Below the pieces are notes generated by a model that saw only the letters and a list, made by a program, of their open reading frames with translations, was not told the origin of the DNA and made no database searches. Made by a program: the position numbers and the translations under genes. From Moniliella sp. 'wahieum' (Eukaryota; Basidiomycota; Moniliellomycetes; Moniliellales; Moniliellaceae), in contig RSEE01000093.1 in NCBI GenBank assembly GCA_003971905.1, positions 124,001 to 188,000 on the forward strand: a stretch of 64,000 bases of DNA, written 5' to 3'. Positions within the stretch are counted from its first letter, which is position 1, and every line of letters begins with the position of its first letter. Of the stretch, positions 13,183 to 21,943 are shown piece by piece.

Positions 13183-13902
13183 CTAGGAGCTGGCGCTGGC
13201 GCTGGCACTGCTACCCGCACCATTCTACCGAAACCAAGGGAGTCAAGGTCAGATTGCAGGACCAAGGACGAGACCATGAGAAAAGAAATCGTACGGCAGG
13301 CGATTTGAGCGCTTGGGTGGGAAGCATCTGCGGAGGATTGAAGCGTTGCCATGAGCGGCTTGAGGGATCCGTCCCAATCGTAGAGTTGGAGGTAATAAGC
13401 AGGTTTCGTTGTAGTGGGTGTCGACGCCAATCTGGAACCCCTTGAGGTGTTCAACCTGACCGTACCATTGCACCTGCTCCGAGGTGCTGTGACACCCGCG
13501 ACGCTTGCAGCATTGCGCCATCTGCACGGAAGGGTAGAGGTTGATCCAATTGGTGTCGTTGACGGTGTAAATGCCGTGCTGCCAGATGAGGTGAGCTGAA
13601 ACGCACATCGGATTGCTGCCGTTGACATTGTACTGATACAGGCCTCTTCAAAAAGCCATCGTCCGTGAAGCTGTAGCTAATGCCAGCCGATTGTGGGTAG
13701 TTGAAGGAGCTGTTGGCGGGGTTATAGAAGTTGAGGCCAGTCAACACATGACCGGTACCGCTGCTCCACGTGCCGCTCAAGGAGGTGACGTTGTTGCCTG
13801 TCCAATGCTGGTGCCCGTAGGTGGTGCGGCGATAGTCGGGGTAGGCGTTGTAGCGAGCGCCGCGACCATGATGGCAGCCGTGACGGCGACAGCACAAGGC
13901 AT
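13183..13902 (-). CDS. ROT1: ROT1 ER chaperone/cell-wall protein
   Basis: ROT1 is a fungal ER protein needed for folding of secretory proteins and for beta-1,6-glucan and actin organisation. Visible family blocks are NVTSLSGTWSSGTG, LNFYNPANSSFNYPQSAGIS, YSFTDDGF, the NGSNPMC block, LIWQHGIYTVND, YLQLYDWDGS and NPPQMLPTQALKS. The N-terminus MPCAVAVTAAIMVAALA (ATG at 13902) is a convincing signal peptide; a more upstream ATG at 13968 is possible. An intron at 13225-13294 (70 nt, branch CTGAC) joins ALKSPA to NGAGSSASASASS and the stop at 13183. Such a short Ser/Ala-rich tail fits the membrane-proximal end of shorter homologues. At least four frame jumps break the body of the gene, all without splice sites. 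Confidence 0.85.
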
Positions 13903-15093
13903 GCCGGCCACGATCGCGCCCCGCGAGCGGTACGTTTGCGAGGATGGGCGGACATGGTGGGTAGACAAGCGGATAGCAAAGGTTGGTGGTGGGTGGAACG
14001 CGGGAGGGGTGGAGCAGAGATCATCCGCCGCAAGTCAGCTAGTCAGCGGTTCGGCCTGGATCATCTGTCGATGGGTGCTGCTAGGGGATCTGTAATGCAT
14101 GTAATTGCTAATTGCCCGAAACACAGCGCACGAATAGGCAGCCCTGCTGGCCAACACGACGGCAGTGGTGGTCGGTTTGGGCGCCACCCTCGGTTTCCTC
14201 ATCAAACTTCCACACAGTCCCTGTGCGGCTGGGTCCAAGCGTTTGCCTCCAATCAAAATAGGGTTGAGAAGCACAGCGCCAGTGTGGGGTCTAGCGGCCA
14301 AGGACTGGTCTGTCTTCGTCTGCTCTGGTGCCAGCAGCCTCATTTGCGCAGTAAGACTCCGCTGCCGCCCTCGGGTTATTTAGATCGTAGATTAGTACGT
14401 GGCGTTTTGGGTTGACGTGTGACGCGTGACGCTTTGCGATCAAGTTGATCGCCGTCCCACTTGGTACTGGCGGGTGTCGGAGCCTGCCGGAGTTGCCAGA
14501 GCTGTCCGACGTGGATGATCGATGATCGATGATCGGCAAGCCGGCGCAACTTGACGCGTGACGCGTGACGGTGACGCTTAACCGGCATTGCAGGGTGCCT
14601 TTGCGTCTGATTGCGTCACACGTTCAATTTTGGACTACCATACCAGTTTGGTCGTCAGGCATCACGTGACGTGACGTGACGTTTCACATCACTAGTCAGG
14701 ACCTTTTTAATTTTGCAACTTTCCCTCGGGGCTAGCGGGGCGTCCCAGCGTCCCCTGGCGTCTCACATGCACAGTACCACGTAACTGGTCACTTGGTCAG
14801 GTGGTCACCGGTCGCTTTGCTGAAGCGCTGAAGGCTGCAGGTGATGGCGTCGCAGTGGCAGGCTGTCCATGTTTGCCCCACATCCCACACATCTGGCACT
14901 GGGGAACTAAGCTCTACGGTGGCCTGTGCCCCTCCAACCCAACGCTGCAGTCGTGTTTTGGCCGGCGAGGGTGGTACAGCGCTCAGCCCAGTTTTCACGC
15001 CCCACTCTTTCATTGCCTCTCCCTTCCCCATCTCGGTGTCTCTTTTCCCCACACCACCACCCACCCGCCTCTCCCTTCCACCTGCAATCCAAC
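13903..15093. other. Divergent intergenic region rich in short palindromes
   Basis: Lies between ROT1 (-) and the SCP2 gene (+), so it should hold both promoters. It contains a GATGATCGATGATCGATGATC array (14514-14536), clustered GTGACGCGTGACG units (14411-14430 and 14550-14578) and a CACGTGACGTGACGTGACG stretch near 14664-14683. No coding signal. Confidence 0.5.
14411..14690. repeat. Clustered GTGACG-type direct repeats with ATCGATG array
   Basis: Within 280 bases there are two ACGCGTGACG(CGTGACG) blocks, one ATCGATG trimer and a run of four overlapping ACGTG units. GTGACG and ACGTCA-like cores are CRE/bZIP-type sites, so this could be a dense upstream element of ROT1 or the SCP2 gene. Function is inference. 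Confidence 0.5.
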
Positions 15094-15796
15094 ATGCCCA
15101 CCGGCGAAGCCCCCCCAACCTCCTCCGCACCCTCATGAACCAGGTAGCCGACTTGGATCTCGACATCATCCCTTCCGAGGATGGATCCAAGGTGGCCGAC
15201 CTTCTGGTCCCTGGGCTGGAGATGTCCAAGATCTTTGCCATTGTGCGCCGATCGCATTTATGAGTGACGCGAAGCTGGTACTGACCCCGCTCCTCTGTGT
15301 GATTTTTGTGCATTTCAGATTGAATTTGGCTTCCGCACCAAAGGACATCGGGCATTCTCGATGGTATCGAAATGCTTAGCAGGGACGAGGCCAAGAAAGC
15401 CATTGTAAGTTTTTCTTCCTCTGCGGGCTTGATTGCGAGTGGTGTGCCTGACTGGGAACCGGTAACCGTTAATGCCGGTATGATTTGCAGTCGTCGACGT
15501 ATGTGTTTGAGATTAAGCCCGCGTCGGGAGGAAAGTTGGTGCGGTACTGGGTTGACATGCGCAAGACGGGAGCGATGGTTCGCCTGAAGGATGATGAGAA
15601 GCCTCCTGCCCGGCCGGATCTGTTGCTGCGGATCGCAGACCGAGACATGGTTGGACTGGCCACTGGCTCCCAGACGCCCCAGCGTGCATTTTTGGCGGGC
15701 AAGATCAAGGCGAAAGGAAACATTATCATTGGCCTCCGCCTGACCTCCGTCTTATCCCGCGAGCTCAACAAGCTGACTCTCCAAAGCAAATTGTAG
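15094..15796 (+). CDS. SCP2 sterol-carrier protein with PTS1
   Basis: SCP2-fold lipid-transfer protein, probably peroxisomal: the protein ends QSKL, with the terminal SKL a canonical PTS1 signal. The fold is visible as DEAKKAI/SSTYVFEIKP, KLVRYWVDMRKTGAMVRL, the Asp-rich DLLLRIADRDMVGLATGSQT loop and PQRAFLAGKIKAKGNIIIGL. A second intron at 15405-15490 (86 nt) joins KKAI to SSTYVFEIK. A first intron probably ends at about 15324 (branch TACTGAC), with the donor at about 15245. Start ATG 15094 (MPTGEAPP) becomes continuous with MNQVADLDLD if one C is restored in the C7 run at about 15110; otherwise the start is 15135. Exon 2 holds one more frame jump. Similar in layout to Candida POX18/PXP-18. 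Confidence 0.85.
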
Positions 15797-16368
15797 CCGA
15801 AGCGGCTTCCTAAGTACGGTCTGCTCCCACCCCCAATGATGAAAGTATCGTTTCCTTTACTATAATTAAACGAAAGTTGCCTGGCTATTAATAGTAGGAT
15901 GGAGGAGGTGAGAGTTCAAGCTACGAGGCCACTATTGCGGACATATCATGTACAGTGCTTCAGCTGCTTATGTGCTGGGCCAACAAGGAGGTGCTGCGCC
16001 TAATCGACCTGCTCATCGACCGGCATGTGTTGCTTGTTAGTGCAGCCACACGACCAACAACCTACAGCACATCGCCTGTTGCTTGGTCCCATGCGTATCA
16101 CATGTCACAGCTGTTGAAAGGAAAGCGCCGAAGCTAAACGGAAAGTTTCATTGTTCCCTGGTGATTTAGTAATGCTAGCTTGTTGCGCTTTAAAAAAACT
16201 AAAAAAAAAAAAAACTCGGCTGACGTAACGGATCGATCTAGCTCAGCCTACTTCTCCCCACCGTCACCACGTGAACGTTCAATTGAACGTTGACTCATTT
16301 AACCGCCACCAACACCGCCACCGCCACCGCCACCGCCACAACAGCAACAGCGTTGCGTTACTCACCAT
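15797..16368. other. Intergenic region with AT-rich tract and AACGTT palindrome
   Basis: Holds the SCP2 3' flank, an A-rich run at about 16191-16214 and, at 16274-16291, the perfect 18-base palindrome AACGTTCAATTGAACGTT beside CACGTG. A (ACCGCC)n patch follows at about 16300-16335. No gene is supported. Confidence 0.45.
16274..16291. repeat. Perfect palindrome AACGTTCAATTGAACGTT
   Basis: This 18-base sequence equals its own reverse complement. Related AACGTT arrays occur in other intergenic stretches of the window (about 25218-25290, 37945-37960 and 39888-39945). It could be a binding site or a member of a small dispersed palindromic family. Confidence 0.6.
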
Positions 16369-17148
16369 GCCGGCTACCTCCATTGGAAGTCTGGTATCTT
16401 TCGATTACATCTGAGGAGACAACCCCCTTGTCTTCACCTGATTTTGCATCGCCCAGAACCGTGCCGTTCTTGCAGATGACGGTGGTCCTTCCTGTCCTGC
16501 TTGACCGCCCGTGCTGCTCGCCCGCCTATACTCGGGACCCGTGCGGACCCACTGGCGGAGCTTGAACTTGCTTTGGCCGTGCGGGCCCCCGCCGCCACCG
16601 ATGTTAGCGTTGCGGACGATGATGTGCTGCGCCTTCTTGCCTCGCTATCTCACGCCGAGGCATTGCTGCCCCCCAACAGCTCTGCTCGGCGAGCCCTGGA
16701 GCACGTAGGACCCCGCCGCCCGTGTCCGCCTTGCTGCCGATTATTTTCTTCGAGCGTCGTTGGACTCATCCGGTATGGCCAATGCCGTAATTAGCGACCA
16801 CCCAACGAACAATGGTTCTTGGATACTTCACCCCCTCCATGCCCAAGACTTCTTTGATTGGCCGAAACACGTCCAACCCGATTTTCTTTTACGTTGTCGT
16901 TCACACCCGCGTTTGATACTTGATGTTGATTCTTCCTCAAGATGGACCTAGCTGGCTTGCTTCTTCGGAGTGACCAAAGTCCTCATCTTCCTTGTCTTTA
17001 TTTTTCTCGACAACGCTCCTACATTTTCTGTTTGCGCTTCCTTCCAGAATCTGGAACAACATCGGTGACACCACGTCACCATACCCATACCAGTCTCTCC
17101 TCTACCATTGTCTTCCCTTTGTATTATATGGGATGCCCGCGTTATTGA
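16369..17148 (+). CDS. Unrecognised coding tract, frame-broken
   Basis: No family was recognised. The tract shows coding-like, non-repetitive protein segments in successive frames: RADPLAELELALAVRAPA, VADDDVLRLLASLSHAEALL, ARVRLAADYFLRASLDSSG, VLGYFTPSMPKTSLIGRN, then a hydrophobic stretch FGVTKVLIFLVFIFLD that may be a membrane segment. A candidate ATG at 16369 (MPATSIGSLVSFDYI) opens the region. It ends close to the convergent SFM1 stop at 17182, leaving almost no spacer, which is normal for a compact fungal genome. Frame jumps prevent a reliable model, and exon borders are unknown. Confidence 0.35.
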
Positions 17149-17181
17149 GTTGATCAATCGATCATCACATAGCTATCGTTA

Positions 17182-18121
17182 TTAGCCAACAATTGGTTTT
17201 GTAGCATCCGCACCGCGTCGGAGATATTGTATCGATTCAAGTAAATGTTTAGAAAGGAGAGGTGGCGGTGGGCGTGAACGTCGATCAGAATCAAAGCTGC
17301 GGTCGAGGTCCGAAAGAATAAGAGCCCGCATACCTGGCGGCATCAACGGCGGGTTTTGTCCCCTGGTCACCTGGACCCGAACGTTTTCCTCTTTCGCGAT
17401 TGTAGAGGCGGGGCGGGGATCGACCATATACCGGAACGGCATCGATACTGCTGCTCCCCCGTAAACTTGAGTTCAGGGTGGTTCACCCACTCCATCTGAC
17501 CATGGCCACGAGTATCGGGCGGGACAGTGGGGGCTCCATCGACGCCTAGATGCACCCCATCTTCCACAACCTTCTTGGTCACGCCTAAGGCAGTATCGGT
17601 GGTCATCTGCACGCTCCCAAGGTGCCGTCCGCCATAGCCGTGCTGACGCAGCGCTGCCGTCCGATCACGAGGAGGATCATCACCGAGAATACCACCAAAA
17701 AGAAGATGAAAAAGGGCCATCACGCGGAACCGCGTCGGAGCCGGGTACCGGAGCCGGGAAGAGAGCAGCGTCGCCCACATCGAGCGGCAACGGCGCACGG
17801 GGATCAAGCAAGCAGACATCCGCCTTGGTTACCCCCCAAGCCGACAAGAGTATCGAATGGCTCGGGGTGAAGACATGGAGTAGCTGAGTCCTCCACAGGA
17901 CCAAAGCCAGGCTCAGGTCGCTGGAGAGCCTGCTCAAGGTCGGCAATGGAGTTTTTGGACAGGTTGGTAAAGTGGACTTGGGTCCCGCGCCCGGCCAACT
18001 TGAGCATGTTGCGATATTCCAGCAGCGCCCAGCGGGGGAACTTGCTCGGCGCATCCGGATCGTCTTCCTCCATGTGTTCGATCACATAGTGGGGACGCGT
18101 CCCTCGTACAAACTTGGACAT
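17182..18121 (-). CDS. SFM1: SPOUT-type arginine methyltransferase SFM1
   Basis: SFM1 (DUF431, SPOUT fold) methylates an arginine of ribosomal protein uS3/Rps3 in yeast. The ATG at 18121 gives MSKFVRGTRPHYVIEHMEED, and the family blocks follow in order: WALLEYRNMLKLAG, CLLDPRAPLPL, LFGGILGDDPPRDRTAALR, the SAM-binding knot region LGSVQMTTDTALGVTKKV, WVNHPELKF, MPFRYMVD and PLMPPGMRALI. The stop at 17182 follows a short Arg/Pro-rich tail. Frame changes at about 17800, 17700 and 17450 have no splice signals and fit missing single bases. It lies head to head, about 265 bases apart, with the UPF0390 gene, so the two may share a promoter. Confidence 0.92.
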
Positions 18122-18387
18122 GGGTGCGATGCTGGTTGAAGAAAAAACTGCCTTTGCCCTGTGTAGCTCGAGGGTTGCCTCCGTACGGGCTACCGACAGT
18201 CCATGATCGGTGAGCGATCAGTGACATTCCCCTCTATGAGGCTGTTAAATTTTGACTTGGGCTAGATATGGGACAGTGCAAACTCCGCCGGACACCTGTT
18301 CCGCCCCTATTTTAGCCAAAAACCACCAGTCCTACTTTTTTTATGGTCTCCCCCTCCTCGCCGCCTCAAATCCCCACCAATTCCACC

Positions 18388-18742
18388 ATGGCACAGGGTT
18401 TCAAGCCGCCCAAGAAGCACCGCACCTCAAACAAGAGCAAAGCCAAGGGTAACTCTTCAAAGGGGCCCAAGCGTGGAGGTTAGTCTGCTCGCCCATCCTC
18501 CTTGCCTGTGCTCTTCTCTGACTGTCGGTCTTTTTTTCAGCCAAGTTCATTGCTCCCAAGAAAAAGGGCGCGATCACCGAGGCCCAGATGAAGAAAAGGC
18601 AAACGGCGTCCATCATGAGCAAAGTCGAAGCTGATTTGGCTGGGCGGGCCGGGATGGCGGTCCTCTCACCATTATGAAGAAGATCGCCGACCAGGCCGTT
18701 GCAGCTGACAAGGCAGCAAAAGAGAAGAACAAGAGCAAGTGA
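18388..18742 (+). CDS. UPF0390/DUF2462 small basic protein
   Basis: A small Lys-rich protein, probably nucleolar, related to human C19orf53 (UPF0390); its biochemical role is unknown. The ATG at 18388 gives MAQGFKPPKKHRTSNKSKAK, the family N-terminus. An intron at 18479-18540 (62 nt, GTTAGT...CTGACTG...TTTTTTTCAG) joins KRG to AKFIAPKKKGAITEAQMKK, the second conserved block. One frame jump follows at LAGRAG, where GG/GA runs are short of a base; the continuing frame DGGPLTIMKKIADQAVAADK runs to KEKNKSK and the stop at 18740-18742. Confidence 0.9.
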
Positions 18743-19689
18743 TTGTTATCACTTTGCTGTGTGTTTTATGAATCGCTTTTTTTGACTGCGCCTCATGACA
18801 GTCATACCCATCTATTGCATGTATTCCCTTCTTTCTTTACCATGCATTGCAGAGACGGCGGTCAAATATGGTCTTCCTGTGGGTAGCTTGCCGGGTACGA
18901 ATACCTACGAGTCTGGTCAAATCGCTGTGGATGGCCAAGAAACCGGGAGCCACAAAGTTCCTTCCCTCAATGCACTCCCCAACATGCACTCCTCTTGCCT
19001 CGAGCAATGCATTGCTCCCATCAGGGGCGTGCGCACTGACAATCCTATCCTGGGCGACGAGAAGACACTGACGGTTGTTGCGCGCCCGCTTTGAGCTGGG
19101 CCAAAATCGCACGAAGCCAATACCACATCGCTGAGGCATCGGATGGTCGTTGGGGGAAGACATTAATACGGGAATGGCCGGCGTAATCGAGGAGATTCGG
19201 CTGCCTTAGGCGTACGAGATGCTGGCCATGACCGAGGGCGAATTTTCGGTTGTTCAAGCGGAAATGATATCATGATGAGGTCGCCCTCGCGGCACGTGTT
19301 TCGTATGCGGCTTCAATCCTAACGCACCCGAGATCAGTGAATGGCCTTAGGTGTACGATTGGGAAATACAAACCGCGTACGATGCGGATGCTGAAATGGA
19401 CGTTGACAGAGGCGGATGGAGGGGCGGAGGCGGGGACAGAGGCCCGAGACGAAGGTAGAGCCAGAAGAACCAATCTTTTTGGCCTGTCCAATACAGACGA
19501 CCGATATGAAGCCGAACAGTAAGATGACGATGAAGTCGTTAAAGATGGGTTCGATGAACGTGGGGAGGATGCGCCCAGGTCTCAAGCTCCATGGGTGGCT
19601 ACCCTTTAGTTGCACTGTTCATCTTTGTATCTGGTGCATCCGAATCTGGTGCACATGTGCATACTAGGCTTTGGGGGGGCGTATTAACA
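18743..19689 (-). other. Coding-like minus-strand tract, family unknown
   Basis: Between the convergent ends of UPF0390 and the methyltransferase, minus-strand frames show non-random peptide stretches: a hydrophobic segment FIEPIFNDFIVILLFGFISV (about 19490-19550), VHFSIRIVRGLYFPIVHLRP, MWYWLRAILAQLKAG, and near the end LLVAQDRIVSAHAPDGSNA ... GRNFVAPGFLAIHSD. The last pair resembles the start of amidohydrolase-type enzymes (strand-rich VxDGRI, then GKxVxPGFxDxH), but there is too little room downstream for the enzyme. It may be a small frame-broken membrane-protein gene or a relic. No start, stop or intron can be defended. Confidence 0.25.
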
Positions 19690-20804
19690 TTAACACAACG
19701 GTTTGGTTGCATAGACAAGACCACCCCGGACCGTGCCTTCTGATCCCCCTGAGCCCACGAATCGACAACCTCGCCAAACATACGTAACGGCACCAGTTCC
19801 CATACTCGTCCTCCCCCCAAAACTTCTCAGTCCCACGCCCGAGAGAGACGAGAAAGTGGCTGAAGCCAGGAAATACATGGTCTGACACATCGGCCATGGT
19901 CACCTCAAACCCAATTTGCTGTAGCTCAGAGGCGTACACGCCAAACGTGAGCAAGTTACGTTTGGGCACCTCGGTGAGATGAAGTGTCAATGCATGCTTG
20001 ATCCTTCGAACCAGAGAGGGGGGCGCGGATTCAGGAAGTGAACAAGGAGTAAAATGGGCGGTTCCTGGGCTGGGATACGGGTAGGCGGAAAAGAGGTCAA
20101 AGAGGGAGTTTACCTCCCGGAGCCAAGCGGTCCCAAGCCGCTTGAAAGAAGCGGCGGCGAGAGGGGAAGTGGTACGCAGAATCGATTGCAACGATCACGT
20201 CATACTCGCTTTGGCCTTGGTGAGGGGAAGCAAGCCAGGCGAGGGCATCAGCGCAAAAGACTTGAGCCTGCCCACCAGCGCGCTGCTGGGCGCGCTGGGC
20301 CTGGGCAGGGAGAGAGGTGACGCCGTGGAGGATGCTGGGGTGGAGCAGTTTGGAGATCAACAGCAGACTGTCTCCATTTCCGTGTCCTACATCGAGGACT
20401 CGGGCAGGCCGAGCGTGAGGGGGAAGGATCGTATCCAGGCCCGCTACACTCTGAGCGTCCAGATCGAGACCCGCCAACACACGTCGAGCCAATTGATCGG
20501 CAGCATCGGGGAACTGACAGTCGCTAGCCTTTTTCGCTGAGGCACACGCCCCTGTTCCAGCGGTCCACCAGCCCATGTTGACCCACTCGCTCTCTGGACG
20601 ACGGGTGTTGAGCAGCAGGCTGGAAAACGCGTGGTATGCTTCGCGCGGTGGATCAGGCACCCGTCCCCGGCCTGGCCCTGGAGATCGCCGGGCGATGAGC
20701 AGACCCAGCACCAGGCCCACGGCCACAGCGATTGCCCAAGGCAAGAGGTGACGTGTGGCGAGTGGAAGCTGTGCGGCTATTTCGGCAAAGGCCTGACACG
20801 GCAT
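19690..20804 (-). CDS. Membrane-anchored class I SAM methyltransferase
   Basis: The ATG at 20804 opens a protein whose first 40 residues hold one strong hydrophobic segment (PWAIAVAVGLVLGLLIARR), suggesting an ER or mitochondrial membrane anchor. SAM motif I is RVLDVGHGNGDSLLLI (about 20400). It is followed by ALAWLASPHQ, the post-motif DVIVAIDSAYHF and WDRLAPGGKL, the standard Rossmann-fold order. The C-terminal part (FEVTMADVSDHVFPGFSHFL) is typical of small-molecule or lipid methyltransferases. The frame jumps after APGGKL (about 20105) and near 19800. The C-terminus is either at 19690 (YATKPLC) or 19664. The substrate cannot be assigned; GHGNG replaces the more usual GCGxG. Confidence 0.8.
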
Positions 20805-20932
20805 GGCGGTGGGATGGCGTAGAGGCCAGCAGGGTAGCGCAACGGGTCGTCTGCGAACCCGCTCCGCACGCCCAAAGGCGGGTCGTTGATTAGCACCACG
20901 ACTAGTCTTCGCAGCCAGAGCGCCGCTCGGCA

Positions 20933-20942
20933 GTCACGTGAC
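20933..20942. promoter_or_regulatory. GTCACGTGAC palindrome (Cbf1-type E-box)
   Basis: A ten-base palindrome centred on CACGTG about 130 bases upstream of the methyltransferase ATG. The extended RTCACRTG form is the classic Cbf1/CPF1 core. Its use here is inferred from position only. Confidence 0.4.
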
Positions 20943-21325
20943 ATGTGGTGCTCTAACTTGAACCCCCCCTGCTTGCACCCTCCCCCAGCACCAATTTGGA
21001 GTGCCATTATCGCCTGGGATACAGCAATCCAGTGGACGGGTCGTCCTGTGGACACAATAGCCATGGCCTGCATGGTACTATGGAGAGTATAAAACACAGG
21101 ATGGAGAAGGAGAGGGGCCCTAATCCTCTGGATTTTTGGCTAATATCGTGGTGAAAAAGCCAGGTCAGGCCAATGGGAAACCACGCACGAAACTCACGCC
21201 GAGAGTTGTCTTTTGACTAAGAAAGTCATGCTAAGTTGGGTTATACGGATAACGAGCCTCCATCTGAACCAATCATGGAAAACTCGGTCATGCGTCTACA
21301 CTTATATCCTAGTACTAGAAGACCA

Positions 21326-21448
21326 CCGGGCCTACGGCCCGGTCAGCTGGGGCTTCGCCCCCAGCTGTGCTGCGGCCACCTTAGCCACCGTTCCACCGTG
21401 TTCCACGCTGGAGAGCGGAATGGTATTCCCCACTCCGCCTTGGGCGGA
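21326..21448. repeat. Cluster of three GC-rich tri-loop hairpins
   Basis: Three separate inverted repeats, each closing on a 3-base loop. CCGGGCC-TAC-GGCCCGG (21326-21342) is perfect over 7 bp. CAGCTGGGGC-TTC-GCCCCCAGCTG (21344-21367) has 10 bp with one bulged C. TCCGCC-TTG-GGCGGA (21434-21448) is perfect over 6 bp. Such GC palindrome clusters are known from organellar intergenic DNA and as Rho-independent-like structures, but are not usual in nuclear promoters. Confidence 0.8.
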
Positions 21449-21943
21449 ATTTTATCACCCATGTGCATCCGCCTGGCTGCGCCCGCCTGGAACGGCCGAG
21501 TGGAACGTGCCAGGTGGCATGCTTGTGTAAATTACGTAAAGTAAAAAGGGGGTCTCCGATATAAAAGGGGAGTGGCGCCCCTAAGTAACCCCCGCAAGAT
21601 GAACGGTTAGGTTTAGACGTAGCGTTCCCCCTGTCCCAGCCTTCTTAAGTCTGCCAATGAAATGGACGTTCTCTTTAAAGGGGAGATATGCGTGCCATAT
21701 AGCCCAGTTGCCCGAGGCCCCCGGTGCCTCGACAGTACGATGTGGATGCGAGCTGAAATTGAAACATGCGAAAACAGAGGTGGCTATCGACGGCTGGTCT
21801 GCCCTCGGGTTCTCTCTCGTAGCGGCCGTGATGTGGCGGAATGGCATGGCAGAGGCGGAATTGAGAAGTAGGCCCTGCTGGCGGCGATGCGGCCAACACC
21901 ATGAACGAGTCCAGGGCCCAACGACTACGACGACCTGCCTAGC

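Larger units (their letters stand above)
20805..21943. other. Divergent intergenic region with GC hairpins
   Basis: Upstream of both the methyltransferase (-) and YSH1 (+). Contains a GTCACGTGAC palindrome (20933-20942) and a trio of GC-rich hairpins (21326-21448). A minus-strand open frame at 21581-22081 overlaps the start of YSH1 and looks like a shadow. Confidence 0.5.
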
